From assembly GCA_902702965.1 (NCBI GenBank), contig CACRXP010000745.1, positions 62,620 to 126,619 on the forward strand: DNA of 64,000 nt. Direction: 5' to 3'. Origin of the DNA: Spirometra erinaceieuropaei. Lineage: Eukaryota > Platyhelminthes > Cestoda > Diphyllobothriidea > Diphyllobothriidae. The translations under genes were made by a program, and so were the position numbers. Below the pieces are notes generated by a model. That model did no database searches. It was not told the origin of the DNA and saw only the letters and a program-made list of their open reading frames with translations. Shown one piece after another: positions 43,051 through 53,991 of this stretch (the stretch's first letter is position 1; each line of letters begins with the position of its first letter).

Positions 43051-43620
43051 CTAATAGAAGCGAAGATGCGCGTCCCCGGACATAAATAAGAAGACGGGGC
43101 GATCTCGGGAACCATAGTTATAATGCCCTGCGTTTCAAAATCAAACAAGATTTTATCGTCGGAGGTGAGTTTTGTACCACGCCTCACAGTATTTATAGGC
43201 GGTGACGATTTTGTTACAACGGGTTTGCGTCTATTCGCGGGCTGTCGTTTGGACGCTAGCTGTCATTGCACGTGTTTGCATTGACCTTAGCTCTCGTCCT
43301 AGGCTGGCAATCTTCTTTGTCACCCTGCAGTCACTTTTGTTCTCACCTGCCGCATGAGTGGCAGTGATGATAACACCTTCATCGGGTCCGTTGGCGTTAC
43401 TGCGATCGTTCGTCCTCACACCTGCCAGATAAGTGGACGACGCGGCTGTAGTGACGATCGCACCTTCGTCAGATTCGGGTTGAAGTACAGCTGCGCGTGT
43501 GTCCCCCATGGCCTCGTCCGTACTTGGGTTTCTGTCTTCTCGCAGCCTGACTCTGCTCTTCTGTTCACTAAGCTGCGTCCGGATGCCGTTTTAAAAATGA
43601 GTTGGAGGACTGACCGGCCC
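43049..43620 (-). mobile_element. PLE 3' part, second subfamily
   Basis: Its tail (43049-43330) matches 29905-30100: GCGATCTCGGGAACCATAG, TTTCAAA-CAAACAAG and the CACGCCTCACAGTATTTATAGG words. The minus-strand frame 43509-43231 is a polar C-terminal region (THAAGENKSDCRVTKK), the kind of low-complexity tail that follows the GIY-YIG domain in the copy at 29905. No RT or nuclease core remains. The end GAAGCGAAGATGCGCGTCCC is close to the one at 56523 (GAAGCGAATATGCGAATCCC), so this is probably the true 3' terminus. Confidence 0.7.
43125..43166 (-). ncRNA. Hammerhead-like fold with altered core
   Basis: Minus strand: CCGACGA, extra T, AAAATC ... GATTTT (six perfect pairs), GAAA, CGCA. Stem II is excellent, but CUGA reads CCGA and the cleavage triplet is lost. 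Shares the CCGA change with 29949-29990. Confidence 0.5.
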
Positions 43621-43968
43621 ACGGAATGGATTGTTCGGAGTTTCGTTGGCGTCGCTTAAAATCCAATAGGATGACATTAATTGCTGTGGTAACTGGAATG
43701 TTGTATGTGAGCTGACTAATGGTACAGGAACACGAGCTACAGTTACTAACAACATAAAAAGACCACAAACCGTCGACACACAGTGACATCGATGCCTTAT
43801 TCCCACGCTTCTGTAGTCTGTCGTAGGCCGTCCCAATGGCAATCCAGCAGTTCATTTCCAGTTGGTGTTTGTAGCAGTTCTGCGTAGGATTTCATACTGC
43901 GAAGGCATCTATGTTGTTATCTTACCTACTACGATCACACCATAGGCCATCGATCCAAAGAAAGCTCG

Positions 43969-44010
43969 TTTAATTTAATTTAATTTATTAAATGCCTGTT
44001 TACAGGCATT
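43969..44010 (-). repeat. Retroposon 3' end: hairpin plus (AATTA)n tail
   Basis: On the minus strand a perfect hairpin (AATGCCTGT, loop AA, ACAGGCATT; 44010-43991) is followed by a TAAATTAAATTAAATTAAA tail (43990-43969). A hairpin next to a short tandem tail is typical of the 3' end of a LINE or its SINE. The body would extend to the right, where I recognise no protein motif. Confidence 0.45.
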
Positions 44011-46375
44011 GTCAAGGGAAGCGATTAAATACAAATACGACCAGTTTGCCCTGGGGCCGGCCGTAAAACGATAACTGCAATGTTATTCTGTCGTGGGACA
44101 GGGTATTGAATATCCTGTCGATGAAGGCATTAACAGCGTCCCAGCCGTCGGATGTTAAGTGCGAAAAATAGTGGCAAACTTGCAATGAATGGGTGTATTT
44201 ACCACCTACTGTCGGGAGAAGGAGTCTGAAATGGCGCTAGTGAACACACACCACTGCTTTTGGGTCGCCATGTCTTGAAACACAGGCCAATGAGGCGCTG
44301 GAGTGGGCGTCGAGCTACAGAAGTTCGCACGCGCATTTCGTCTTTCATAAAAGGGCATCCAATTGCGGCTTCCTTTTCTGCATCGTTTTAGCAGTCCGGA
44401 CAAGGTGATGCATCATCCACGTAAGCAATTCTTCAGGGACGACTCCCTCCGAAAGGAAGATGAATGGCGATGTCGGCGTATGTGGCGTCCGCTGCTGGTA
44501 CTTCGGGAGAACAGTTCAGATGGGAAGATGAGTACCTGTGTATGGTGGCGATGTGCCAAAGGGCAACGTGCAGCCGGAGTCATTATCTTCTGCCCGTGAT
44601 TTCTGAAAGGTAAGGGATGTTAGTTAAGTCGTGACCCTACCGAAGATGATAACAATTCCGGTACTTTCCACAGACCTCCCTTCTCATAAGGGTCTTTCAC
44701 TGATCATTTCGGCTGCTTCTTACGATTATCTTCTTCGATGTCAGACATAGCAATCCCCAACCCAACAGTGCATTAAGGGATTAGGAGAGCTAAAACTTTA
44801 CAAAAACTCACCGTCTCTCTTCATCATCCCCAAAGCAATATCTAAGGGGCTGTTGGGTCTCAGGTTACGTGGATAGCGATCTATGAGCGGTGAGAGGTAC
44901 AGTGAGACCACAATGATTAAGTTAGAATATGTGGAAAGGTTATCACCCGACCTTGTCAGCGAAACTACCGGGAACGCTCAACGCTGCCAGTATTCCATGT
45001 ACAAGCGTCCGTTGGTTTCAATTAAGAGGAAGTGTTCATTGATGGGGAGGCAAACATATTTGCGAACGGCTGCGGACAGCGGGTATGTGTTGACGATTGT
45101 GCCCATCCTAGCTTTAAAACTTTAATATTCGATGAGCGCATAGGATTTTCCAAGCAATCTTCACCATTCTCTTAGACGACATAAACTTGTCCTGCATTTC
45201 TCCGTGGGTATCTTATTATACTCTTGATTCACAGTCATTTGCCCTTGACTGCTAACGATACCCATGGTGGAATCTTACCAATGATAAATCCTTCTTTCTA
45301 AATTGGCTCAAATTGTGTAAACCGCCGGCTGGCGGTAGTGTACCGTTGCAATGTTCATTGTTAAATGTCCACTCTGCCGGATATGGTTAGGTGTGCCGCT
45401 AAGCCTGCAGCGGCTGCAATGGCTTTCTAAGCATACGTTTCAGTTTGCATGAGAAGCTTTCGAAAGAAAGCGACGAGAATCTAGCAAGCGGACCATGTCG
45501 CAAACTATCGTCCGGTAGGCGCATGATGTCGTGAACACGATACACCGTTTCTAATTTACCATATACTGCCGAAAATCTGTAAACGAACATCTGTAGCAAG
45601 TTACTGACCTAGAATATACACTGTCTGCAAGAATGCGGGTGAACTAGATAATGTATTACTGTTAACAATAGCATAAACTTTTTCCAGTACTTCCTAGGAA
45701 GAATTCCTCTGAGGAATACCAATCCTGCAAAAAGCAAGAACTGGCGAAGCTACTAACGCATCCATATGACCAAATAACTAAGAGACTTAGGGAGCTGCGA
45801 AAATTGTTTGCGGCACGTGTGAATTTAGGCTCTTAACCTATCATTTACTGTGCTTACTGTTGCAGCTGACACCCTGAAGGCCTTTTCCCGTGGACTTTGT
45901 AGTCATAAGTTCAGAAGACTTCTCATTACGCCTAGGTACACTAAAGAAAGTGGATCTAGAGGAAAGGAGCTAACCATTCCTACATTGCACACCAGCAATG
46001 GCGACTAGCTAATGCGGTGGCAGTCATCGCGGTGGATAAAAATCCTCATCCCCTTTAACATGTTCAGATACGTTATTGAACACTACCTTGCCAACGCATT
46101 CGTCCTTACATAGCATTTTTTGCAGCCATAGTACGCATTGGCGTTTTAATTTGCTTGATAAAGGCCGTAGCTGGGGACTCACAGATAAGAACGCACAATT
46201 TGAAGTGCAGTGTTCGGTTAATGTCATCCAAACGCAGACCCGACCTAGCCAGAAATAACAATTCTCCAGTCAACGGTCCGCAAAAAGGACTGCACATCCG
46301 AGGACTTACCGAAGCCGTAATAAAAAGCCTACAAAAAATATTTCACTAGTAAATGGTGTCATGACGAAACCTTAG
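44011..46375. other. Nothing recognised with confidence
   Basis: Probably includes the body of the minus-strand retroposon that ends at 43969 (up to roughly 44.6 kb). Open frames at 44206-44403 and 44363-44599 lack known motifs. The remainder up to 46375 shows no repeat family I know. Confidence 0.3.
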
Positions 46376-47505
46376 ATCCCTAGTAGCAAGGGTATATCGA
46401 GTCGATATACTCCAATAGAGTTTTTTCGATATACCACTCCTCGTAATTTCATTGGTTTCCCCGCCTTTACGTTTTTGTCTGTCATTGGTTGGCGTACGTT
46501 TGGCGTGTTGCCAAATCACGCATTACGCCTGCACGCCATTATCTCATGAAGACTGCGTGGCGCGGGTGAGTGTGTTGCATCCTCCTTGTTCTTTGTTGTC
46601 ATTTCCATCTATCTGCTTATTTTCTACATCGTATTGTCATTATGTTTAAGGAAGAGTCCGAGAGAGCAAAAAGGCATCCAATTAAGCGATATAGTGACGA
46701 AATATTTAGAGAACTTGAAGAAACAGTGCGGAAACGACGGTCGTTTGTAAATGTCTCACAAGCCACTGTACGCAATTGCTCTGTTGTATGCGTGGACTAC
46801 CCGATTCGGTGACGTACGAAGTAATCAAGGGTACGTTCTCAATAATTATTGATCACTGCTCTATCCACAGAGGTATTAGGGATTTGGAATGGCGACGGTA
46901 AAGCCGCCCTTGCCGATCAGGATTTGTACATTAAAAGGCGGCTTAAACGGTCACTGTAAACTGTTAAAGAAGGGCAAAGGATTAGTAACAACACCCAAGC
47001 CGGCGGTAAGTTTTCCTCCATTACCAATTAAACACTACTCTTTAATGTAGATCCAACAACGGGATCTTCAAGAGGGAGCTCGACCAATTCAACAATGAAT
47101 TACGCCAATATAGACTAATGAGACTACAGAAATTAATGTACATATTTATTTTATTGTTTTTCTAATATATACCTACTAATTCACACGGCTTCGATGTGCT
47201 CTGGGTACTTTGCGCTATTTTATGCGTTTGTCATCCCGACAAAGACTGCGGTAGATGGTTTAGGAGGAGGGGGAGGGCAGACAGAAAAAGTATAAATCGA
47301 TTTAGTATAAAACGGAGGTATTTCGTGGGAAAAGGGGTCGTGTCAATTGCTATAAATACTGCTACGGTCGTTTATCGAGTATATCGAAAATTCGATATCT
47401 ACTCGACATAAAACCGCCGGACAAAAACGCTAACCACTAGATATATGCATATTGAAAAACGCTGTCTACCCGCTATCGAGGCGATATACTCTTGCTACTA
47501 GGGAT
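46376..47505. mobile_element. 1.13-kb DNA transposon-like element with TIRs
   Basis: Both ends carry ATCCCTAGTAGCAAG followed by GTATATCG and TCGATA in inverted orientation (about 28 of 31 positions identical). The subterminal regions are rich in TCGATA palindromes. Inside, on the plus strand, an ATG at 46642 starts MFKEESERAKRHPIKRYSDE and an E-E-T-V-R-K-R-R helix, possibly a small DNA-binding domain; a stop follows 57 codons later. No transposase catalytic motif and no clear target duplication were seen. It may be a non-autonomous relative of a Harbinger- or hAT-like element; the superfamily is undecided. Confidence 0.6.
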
Positions 47506-47832
47506 AGGCCAAAATTCACACTTGGTTTCCTTATGCATAGGTGGCCCTCGATAACTAGAGATGCGACTACCTCACCACCTGCTATATGCGTGCAAGTGAC
47601 ACGTAAATCTGCTTTGCAAGTCCTAAATAGACAATCTCATCACTGTCTATTGCCTCGCCATCGCCCATTGTTTGCCCAATGCAGCAGCGTTCGTGCATCC
47701 GATGGCAGACCCGGGAACAGCCTTCGCATTACTATGAGAAGAGTGGTCAGATGAAATAGCGGAACGTGAGAACGCACTGTCCAAGACGGCAGATCCTCTC
47801 ACGGTAGGCTGGGAGCCACGAGAGGCCTCTAG

Positions 47833-48012
47833 ATGACTCAGTCTTCAAAGATTCACCTAGATTGCCGTTCGATGTCATTTAAGCAAACTGGCTACTTCGT
47901 CAGAAAGGCAGATTCCGTGTTGTTGGAGGAACTTGCGGAGAGGATACTACACCACGACGATGACGCTGATTCGGACCGATATATTTCCCTCATTTACTCC
48001 ACAACTGCCTGA
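47833..48012 (+). CDS. Small coding-like frame or terminal exon, unknown
   Basis: An ATG opens 59 codons: SFKQTGYFVRKADSVLLEEL, then A-E-R-I-L-H-H, an acidic D-D-D-A-D-S-D stretch and a TGA. The helical and acidic composition looks real, but I know no homologue. No strong acceptor precedes it, so the start may be the ATG or an undetected splice site. Confidence 0.3.
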   Translation: MTQSSKIHLDCRSMSFKQTGYFVRKADSVLLEELAERILHHDDDADSDRYISLIYSTTA

Positions 48013-49699
48013 AAATATCCACGAAGAGCATGCTCGACACGTCTAGTGAATGTGCTTATTGACATTTTCTTAGGCGTCCTAATAAAAAAGAACAAATCAG
48101 GGTTATGGGAAAGGTGAATCCACAACACCAGTGGACATCAGTGGACAACATCAGGGCAGTAACCGCGTGCGCGTAGCAGCGTGGGCGAGCAGGAGATGGG
48201 GTGACAAAGCACTCAAGAGAAAGCAAACATGTCGTTCGATCGGTTTGCCAATGATCGTGCGCGCAGTCATTAGCGACGCGAGGCCCACGGGCCCCGGGAA
48301 CCAATTAACTTGCAGCAATGAGTGAATATTCACTCATATGGAGAAAATCTAACTTATAGTCCACGCTCATTCATTGGGAATCCCACGCAACCATGTGTCC
48401 CACACTTTTTATAATGGTGTCTTCCTGTATGAAATCAAAAGACCAGACGAAGTGAACCGTTGTTTTCGCTAAACAGTTTACGACCGATCAGTTGTAGTTT
48501 TACCTGGCTGAAATTTGGGCGAGAATTAGAAGTTCGTGTTTTTTCTCCCCCTAGTTTTTCCAAACATTGTTGAAGTGTGCGTGGTTTCCTAGGGATGGCG
48601 TTCAGCGATTTATCCTGATCAATGACGGGCTGTAGTCCATAAATTGTCTTCTAATTCATTCGTGTTTCTTGGTGACGGTTATTGCCGGGACTCTAAGGAA
48701 TGTTATGAAAAATGATGCAGATAGGCATGACAGTTTATTATTGTCGCGAGCAGAAGCGAAAACATAGTTAAACTGTAGGCGATCGGGCGTTGGCATTGTG
48801 GTGTCTGTTATAATTTATCATACCCGACGTATATAGGGTAATGCTAAATTCACCGTTAGAATTGTACTCGTCTTTGCAGCCCTGCACTACTAATTCTTGC
48901 CTTCTACGATTACAATTTTCGAACAAATCAGATGGAGGGCGAAACGATGCCTTTATTTCAGATGCGATAGAAGTTCGGAAAGTGGTTGGGGTGCTTCTCA
49001 GTGACATGGTCTTGCATTTGTAAACCTTGTCGCATGGAAAATCACCTGCCACCTGTCCTTAGGTGCAACCTCGTCCTTTCATTGTCAGGACTAGGTTGTA
49101 GACCGACAGGCCTGCAGCGATTGTTAGCACGTTCAAGGTTATGTAGTTATGAGGAAGTGGGATAAGACATTTGGCTACATGCGACTAGTATAATTGCAAG
49201 CCCCAAAGGCAATGAGGAATGATGAATGGCTTGTTTCCTCAGCCATCGTTCAATGACCTTCAGTCTCTTTTTAAATCACACAAATACTAGACAGAGTAGC
49301 CGACTGACTGGTTGACAGGATCCTATAATAATTGTCTGCTTCGAATTGTCCAGCCTAGGAACTCATTGTAATTTTTGTGGACAACACCATTCTAGTAGAT
49401 GGAGTCACGAGCAGCAAACACTCACACCCACTTATCACAAACACCTGATGTGTCGTAGTCTACAGAAGACTTGGCCGCGCCTTAGAACTCAGAGCAGGGG
49501 ATGTACTGTCGCCGACACCAGGTGTTTTTGGCGGCATTACTGTGATCATGTTTAATATGGACGAACTTGTGACATTTCAGACAGTTACTAGCTGTTTTGA
49601 CAGATTTTGGATTATTCATTTTGGTCCAAACATGAAAAACGCGACGACCAGTGCGATTTGAAAACACGACAACCAGAGGGAAGATTGAGCACAGCCAAC
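48013..49699. other. Nothing recognised with confidence
   Basis: A minus-strand open frame at 49052-48768 (TPTTFRTSIASEIKASFRPP) is coding-like but unassigned. No repeat family was recognised. Confidence 0.3.
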
Positions 49700-50010
49700 T
49701 GATGGGTCAAAATAAATTAATTTCTGCCGAAACGCCTGTTAATGACTTGCGTCTGGCAGTCATCTGATAAATTCTAGATTGAATACTCAAGAAATTCTGC
49801 TTGGACAGTCAGTTTACTGTATCAACTTTTGGTGGATTTCATACACTGCAGTAAGCTAGACAGATAACTTGAACCAAATGTGACTAAACTGGTGGCTCCC
49901 GGTGTTGCTTCGTAGTTCAGGTGGCTAGAGCGTCAGCCGTACTTAAGCCTTCCCCATGTTGTCATGGGTTCGAGCCTCATCGACGTCGCCGCGTTTTTCG
50001 CAGCTGCGTT
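49700..50010 (+). mobile_element. tRNA-headed SINE copy 4
   Basis: Body blocks CTTGGACAGTCAGTTTACTG and GAACCAAATGTGACTAAACT precede a tRNA-like segment (about 49903-49990). The latter has an A box-like TAGTTCAGGTGGCTAGAGC and B box GGTTCGAGCC, followed by GTTTTTCGCAGCTGCGTTAA. It is more diverged than the cluster at 21.7-22.4 kb. Confidence 0.65.
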
Positions 50011-50585
50011 AAATTAAAAATCCTGGACTGCCTCACCATGTGTGGCTGTGGCTACGGATCTGGGAAACACCACCCACTGTATCCTTTAGCAAAGGAAACC
50101 GAGTATCTAAGGTTCATGATACGCATCCGCGTCTTGGAATACGGTGTTGAACCATGTTTTGAACTGTTCTCTTTTACAACGTTTCCATGCGCGCATCGAC
50201 GTCGGACTGAGGACAGAAAGACTGGACTTACGCGATTGGCGACCAATAACGTGTCCAGAACACCTCATTTGGCTTTCCTGGATGGCCTGAGACATCCTCG
50301 CGATGTCGCAGCCTGCAAGGACTTTCTCATTCAAAGCGAATTCAGCATACCTTACTTAAAGCATGACCCTTAAGTAGCGGTGGCTAAACACCCCCAGTTC
50401 TCGTCTGCTCCCGCCTATGTGCCCTGTTGTTGTACAGCCGCCGCATTACATTGACGGTTTCTTTCCTGAGGAGAGCGGTCATCTGACACTAAGGTAGGAA
50501 GTTGTGGATCAATCATCGAAGGTGATAAGGTGCTCGACCTTGTCAGCGTATTTAGGAATAGGTCCGCCACACACCGCAAAAACAG

Positions 50586-51530
50586 TCACTCACTAGAAAG
50601 GCCTGCCGCCAACTTGACGAATACCTTACAAGTATTCTCGAGTATTGTCGATGTATGAAGCATGCTCCACGAAGGTCTCCACTCCAACCCAACCGAATCG
50701 GCAGTCATCTCTAGCCGACCTTGTCGGCACTTCCCGAATATGACGGAAGGATTTGTCGTTGTGGGAACTAGCGCGAACTGTTCATTTCGATAACTGTGAG
50801 GTATTTGGACTGATTTAGTCACTGTGACGCTGCTAGTTGAAAGTGAAAGCTCAGTTGTTTTATGGACTAAGGGCCTCAATGATATCCATTTGCCACCGTT
50901 TCCTCCTTTGATTAAAGTCACAAAGCGAGCCGAATTTCTCTGCTTAGAGGTTCGGTTTTTTTGAATAGGCATAGTTTTTTTACCGGGCGTCTTGTTGGCG
51001 ACAATTTGAGCACGATTGAGGTAAATTTTCAAGCATAACTGAACCAGAACATGGTCTAGTGCAAAGGCAGTGACACTCTTGGCACCACGTATCGATCTGC
51101 CAATATGAAACCAGCCACGTAACCTAGCACTGACTAGAACGTAATCCGGCTTGCCATAAGACGATCGTTTGAATACCAGATCGATAATAAGGCTGTTTTG
51201 AGAGCCGCCTGGCCCAGTCAGGTCATCCCAGCCTCTGGCAACTATCAGCCGATCACGACAAGGGAGTATTTGAACTAGCATCATGCTGGCACGTAAACAG
51301 AAACGATAGGATAATTATAAAGTGCCTTTTCAGTCTTCCGCGAGTCAATCGGCCATGGAGTGGTTCCCACACAAGCAGTGCATGGTTCGTTTGTTGTCCG
51401 GTACGATCTTCTCACTGTGTGGGCTAGAAGAATTCTGAATGCTGCTGTGATATGGAGTAAGCTGAGGGTTGACCCCTGAAATCTTAATATCTCGAGAGTT
51501 TGAGTCGGGGATTTGGACTTCAGACAAATA
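50586..51530 (-). pseudogene. LINE APE-type endonuclease fragment
   Basis: From 51527 the minus strand reads LSEVQIPDSNSRDIKISGVN, the block with the catalytic Glu of AP-endonuclease-like LINE nucleases. A frameshift near 51345 leads to TEKALYNYPIVSVYVPA. After a further break, frame 51284-50586 contains GKPDYVLVSARLRGWF and AFALDHVLV, the DYVLV and (S)DH-x-L-V blocks near the end of the domain (the last Asp-His pair is kept). The order and orientation are those of one RTE/CR1-type element. Frame breaks and lost residues make it inactive, and the reverse transcriptase is absent. Confidence 0.7.
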
Positions 51531-51551
51531 GTAGACATCGCGGTTTGGTAG

Positions 51552-51770
51552 CTGAAGCGAAAAGGCGAGTTCCAGGAAGTAGTCGCGAAGGAGACACGGT
51601 CGCTAGAACAAGAACTTTACTAGCTTGACGTTTCAGATTTTCGCTCGAACCCATAGTCAAATACAGAGTCTAGGATGTCGTTGCTAGGCCGTCACATGCC
51701 AATCACAGCAACCCTCGAGTGCATCACGACTCCACTAGTCAGATGTTGAAGTCTGCAGTTGCTGCGCACC
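51552..51770 (-). mobile_element. PLE tail remnant (first subfamily)
   Basis: GAAGCGAAAAGGCGAGTTCC and the GGAGACACGGTCGCTAG, TTTACTAGCTTGACGTTTC and CGCTCGAACCCATAG words match the tail at 26588. In the hammerhead core (51622-51665) CTGATGA has become TTGACTA, so it is decayed. It lies immediately upstream of the LINE fragment. Confidence 0.65.
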
Positions 51771-52349
51771 GGTTTCGTCGATGAAAACTACGCGTCGTCA
51801 GACCTTGAGTACCAGAAACCGCGGACTTTTGTATATTTCAGCATCCAACACTAAGCGTCTATCCCCGTTTAAGGGGTCCAGCTCGCATGACTATCACCCA
51901 CACAACCGCACAAAGGTTGCACAAAGGTTTCGGTCCGCAAGGACGTCGTGGTGCAGATCGCAATATTGTGTTTGGACATTTTTCATGTGAGCTCACTTGG
52001 GGATTTTAAGTACAGTCCGGTGATCTCCTGTAGCACTTTTCCACGAGCCCAGTCGCAGGGTAGCACTTACAATCAAACTTACTTAATGATGGTTTACGAT
52101 CGCAACGTCACGATTTTATTATCGGGCTTTTTGGCCTTGCGTAAACTCAGATCTATTTCATGAATACTGCGTATTCGTTTGCCACAGCCTCTCCTCAGAC
52201 TTTCATGCGTCTACGCTGCACCATCCACTCACCATTTCTAAATGTTTATGAGCTATATCCACGACCGGGAAACCGGTTTTTGAGGTGAACTTCAGTCTTC
52301 CTATCCCTTTGCCTCGGTTTTTTCATAATTGGAAGGGTACATAATGGCT

Positions 52350-52680
52350 GTTTTGTCGTCGTTGCCGACGGTGTCCGCCGTTTACTCCACGTCATGGTGA
52401 AGCAGGGATGGTGACTTATGCATGAATTAATTTATAGTGAATGCAGGTTTGCGCATTATCTACCGCACTCTCTCCTCCCACACCTGCAATCGGTGTCCAG
52501 ACAGAGCCAAGGAGACTGAAGGCGGGAGGAGGGCGCAGGCGGATGGCACGGTCGAGTCACTCCACACTCCATGGTCCACACCGCAAATGACCAGCAACAA
52601 AAGGGTGGCTGGTAAGGCCGGAGCCCCACCTAGGCGTGCCGTCACACCTGGCTCGGATCCCACTAGGTGGTAGGACGATT
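52350..52680 (+). repeat. Dispersed retroposon family copy
   Basis: Plus-strand copy with the blocks GACGGTGTCCGCCGT, GCAGGGATGGTGACTTATGC, TCTACCGCACTC, CGGTGTCCAGACAGAG and, at the end, GGCTCGGATCCCACTAGGTGG. The last block is shared with 55780-55805. Confidence 0.6.
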
Positions 52681-53739
52681 GTCTAAAAGTGAACAGCCAT
52701 AAATTTTAGTATACGATGTCCAATGAGAGAGCAGTTTCCGTTCTAGCAATGTGTATAACATAACCAGTACGTGTAACTATTACTGTGGACATAAGATTCA
52801 TCTTCTCCGGGCGTCCTTAGAGGTTTATTTGTGCCTGAAATTTCTTTCTGATAGCGTGATTCTTTTCCCAGTCATAGTTAAGTACTTCTCTAAAGCATGT
52901 CTCGGCGGCGTCACAGGTGGTTTGGAAGGACATTTCATTGACTGCTGAAGCTGTGCTCAGTTGTATCAAGTGCAGTATGATGACTCTCGAACTTGAGCTG
53001 TTATCGAGACAAGTATAAAATTGACCGAAAAAAAGAAAACTGATGGGGATGATCTGTACAAAGGAAAGCATACGAGAAAATCACGTACTTGATTAAACGG
53101 GTGAAATAAAGATTCATAAGAAATTCTTTTGTGAGAAAACATGCCTTCTCGTCTTCACTTCCAACCTCTAGTTCGATTTTAGAAGACCTTTCCCAACGGG
53201 AGAATCGAACTGTGCATATACTAGTGATGTGGAAAAGTTCTTGCCTACGTTGTGCGGCGTCAGCCAAAAAATCGAGGGCCATAGGTAAGTTGTCGCCAAC
53301 ATCAGCCCTGCCATCGATGCGTATAGCGTTTGTCTACTTGTAGTAAGGTCAGGCCTATTCTAGTTTTTGATGAACTATGTGTTATGGAGACGGGGGACAG
53401 CCAAGACTGCTAGCCCATATAACCTAACTTATTTCAAGTTTATCAGGCAGGTCCATCGCATGAACAGATGGAAAGAGTGGGATGCATCAGCTCGTGTCGG
53501 CTTGAACTGAAAGACATGTTTAGTTGGCTCTACCATGTTCGTACCGCAAAGTCCTCCGTCTTGCTGACATTTAGCTTACGCTTATGTTTGTCTGCACTAG
53601 CAGTCGCGCGTGTTTTCGATCGTTTTCCAAACCACTGCATGCAATTTGCTTAAGCCACAAGTGCTCAGACTTTCCAACCTCTCTTTCACACATTCCAATC
53701 AAGATTGTCGTGCCCTTTCTTCCTAACCATCTTCCAAGT

Positions 53740-53991
53740 ATGCCGCTTTCGGACCAACGCCTAAAGGATCTCAAGGCCTGCATCCTTGCGTTTCACCAAC
53801 ATCCTGGCCAGCCGATCGATGACACGCACCCTACCATGATCAATTTTTTCTCCACCCTGGAACGAATATTTCGACATGGCTTAAAGAATGGAACATCACG
53901 AGACCTCTGGAATTGGATAGAAAGGCTTCCATCCTATACGTCCGATTCGGGTTATTATATTCCTTATCAGTTGTTGAAGGCCATCAACGAA
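53740..53991 (+). CDS. RUN-PDZ gene exon 1: start and first half of RUN
   Basis: The ATG at 53740 opens MPLSDQRLKDLKACILAFHQ. The core INFFSTLERIFRHGLKN, D-L-W-N-W-I-E-R-L-P and the final YQLLKAINE fit RUN blocks A-B. An in-frame upstream start at 53584 would add an unrelated stretch, so 53740 is preferred. The exon ends after 84 codons at a perfect donor (GAA then GTGAGT), phase 0. Confidence 0.75.

Noticed and set aside
42702..43187. Open frames with Tyr-Ile repeats.
   Set aside because: Translation of AT dinucleotide tracts.
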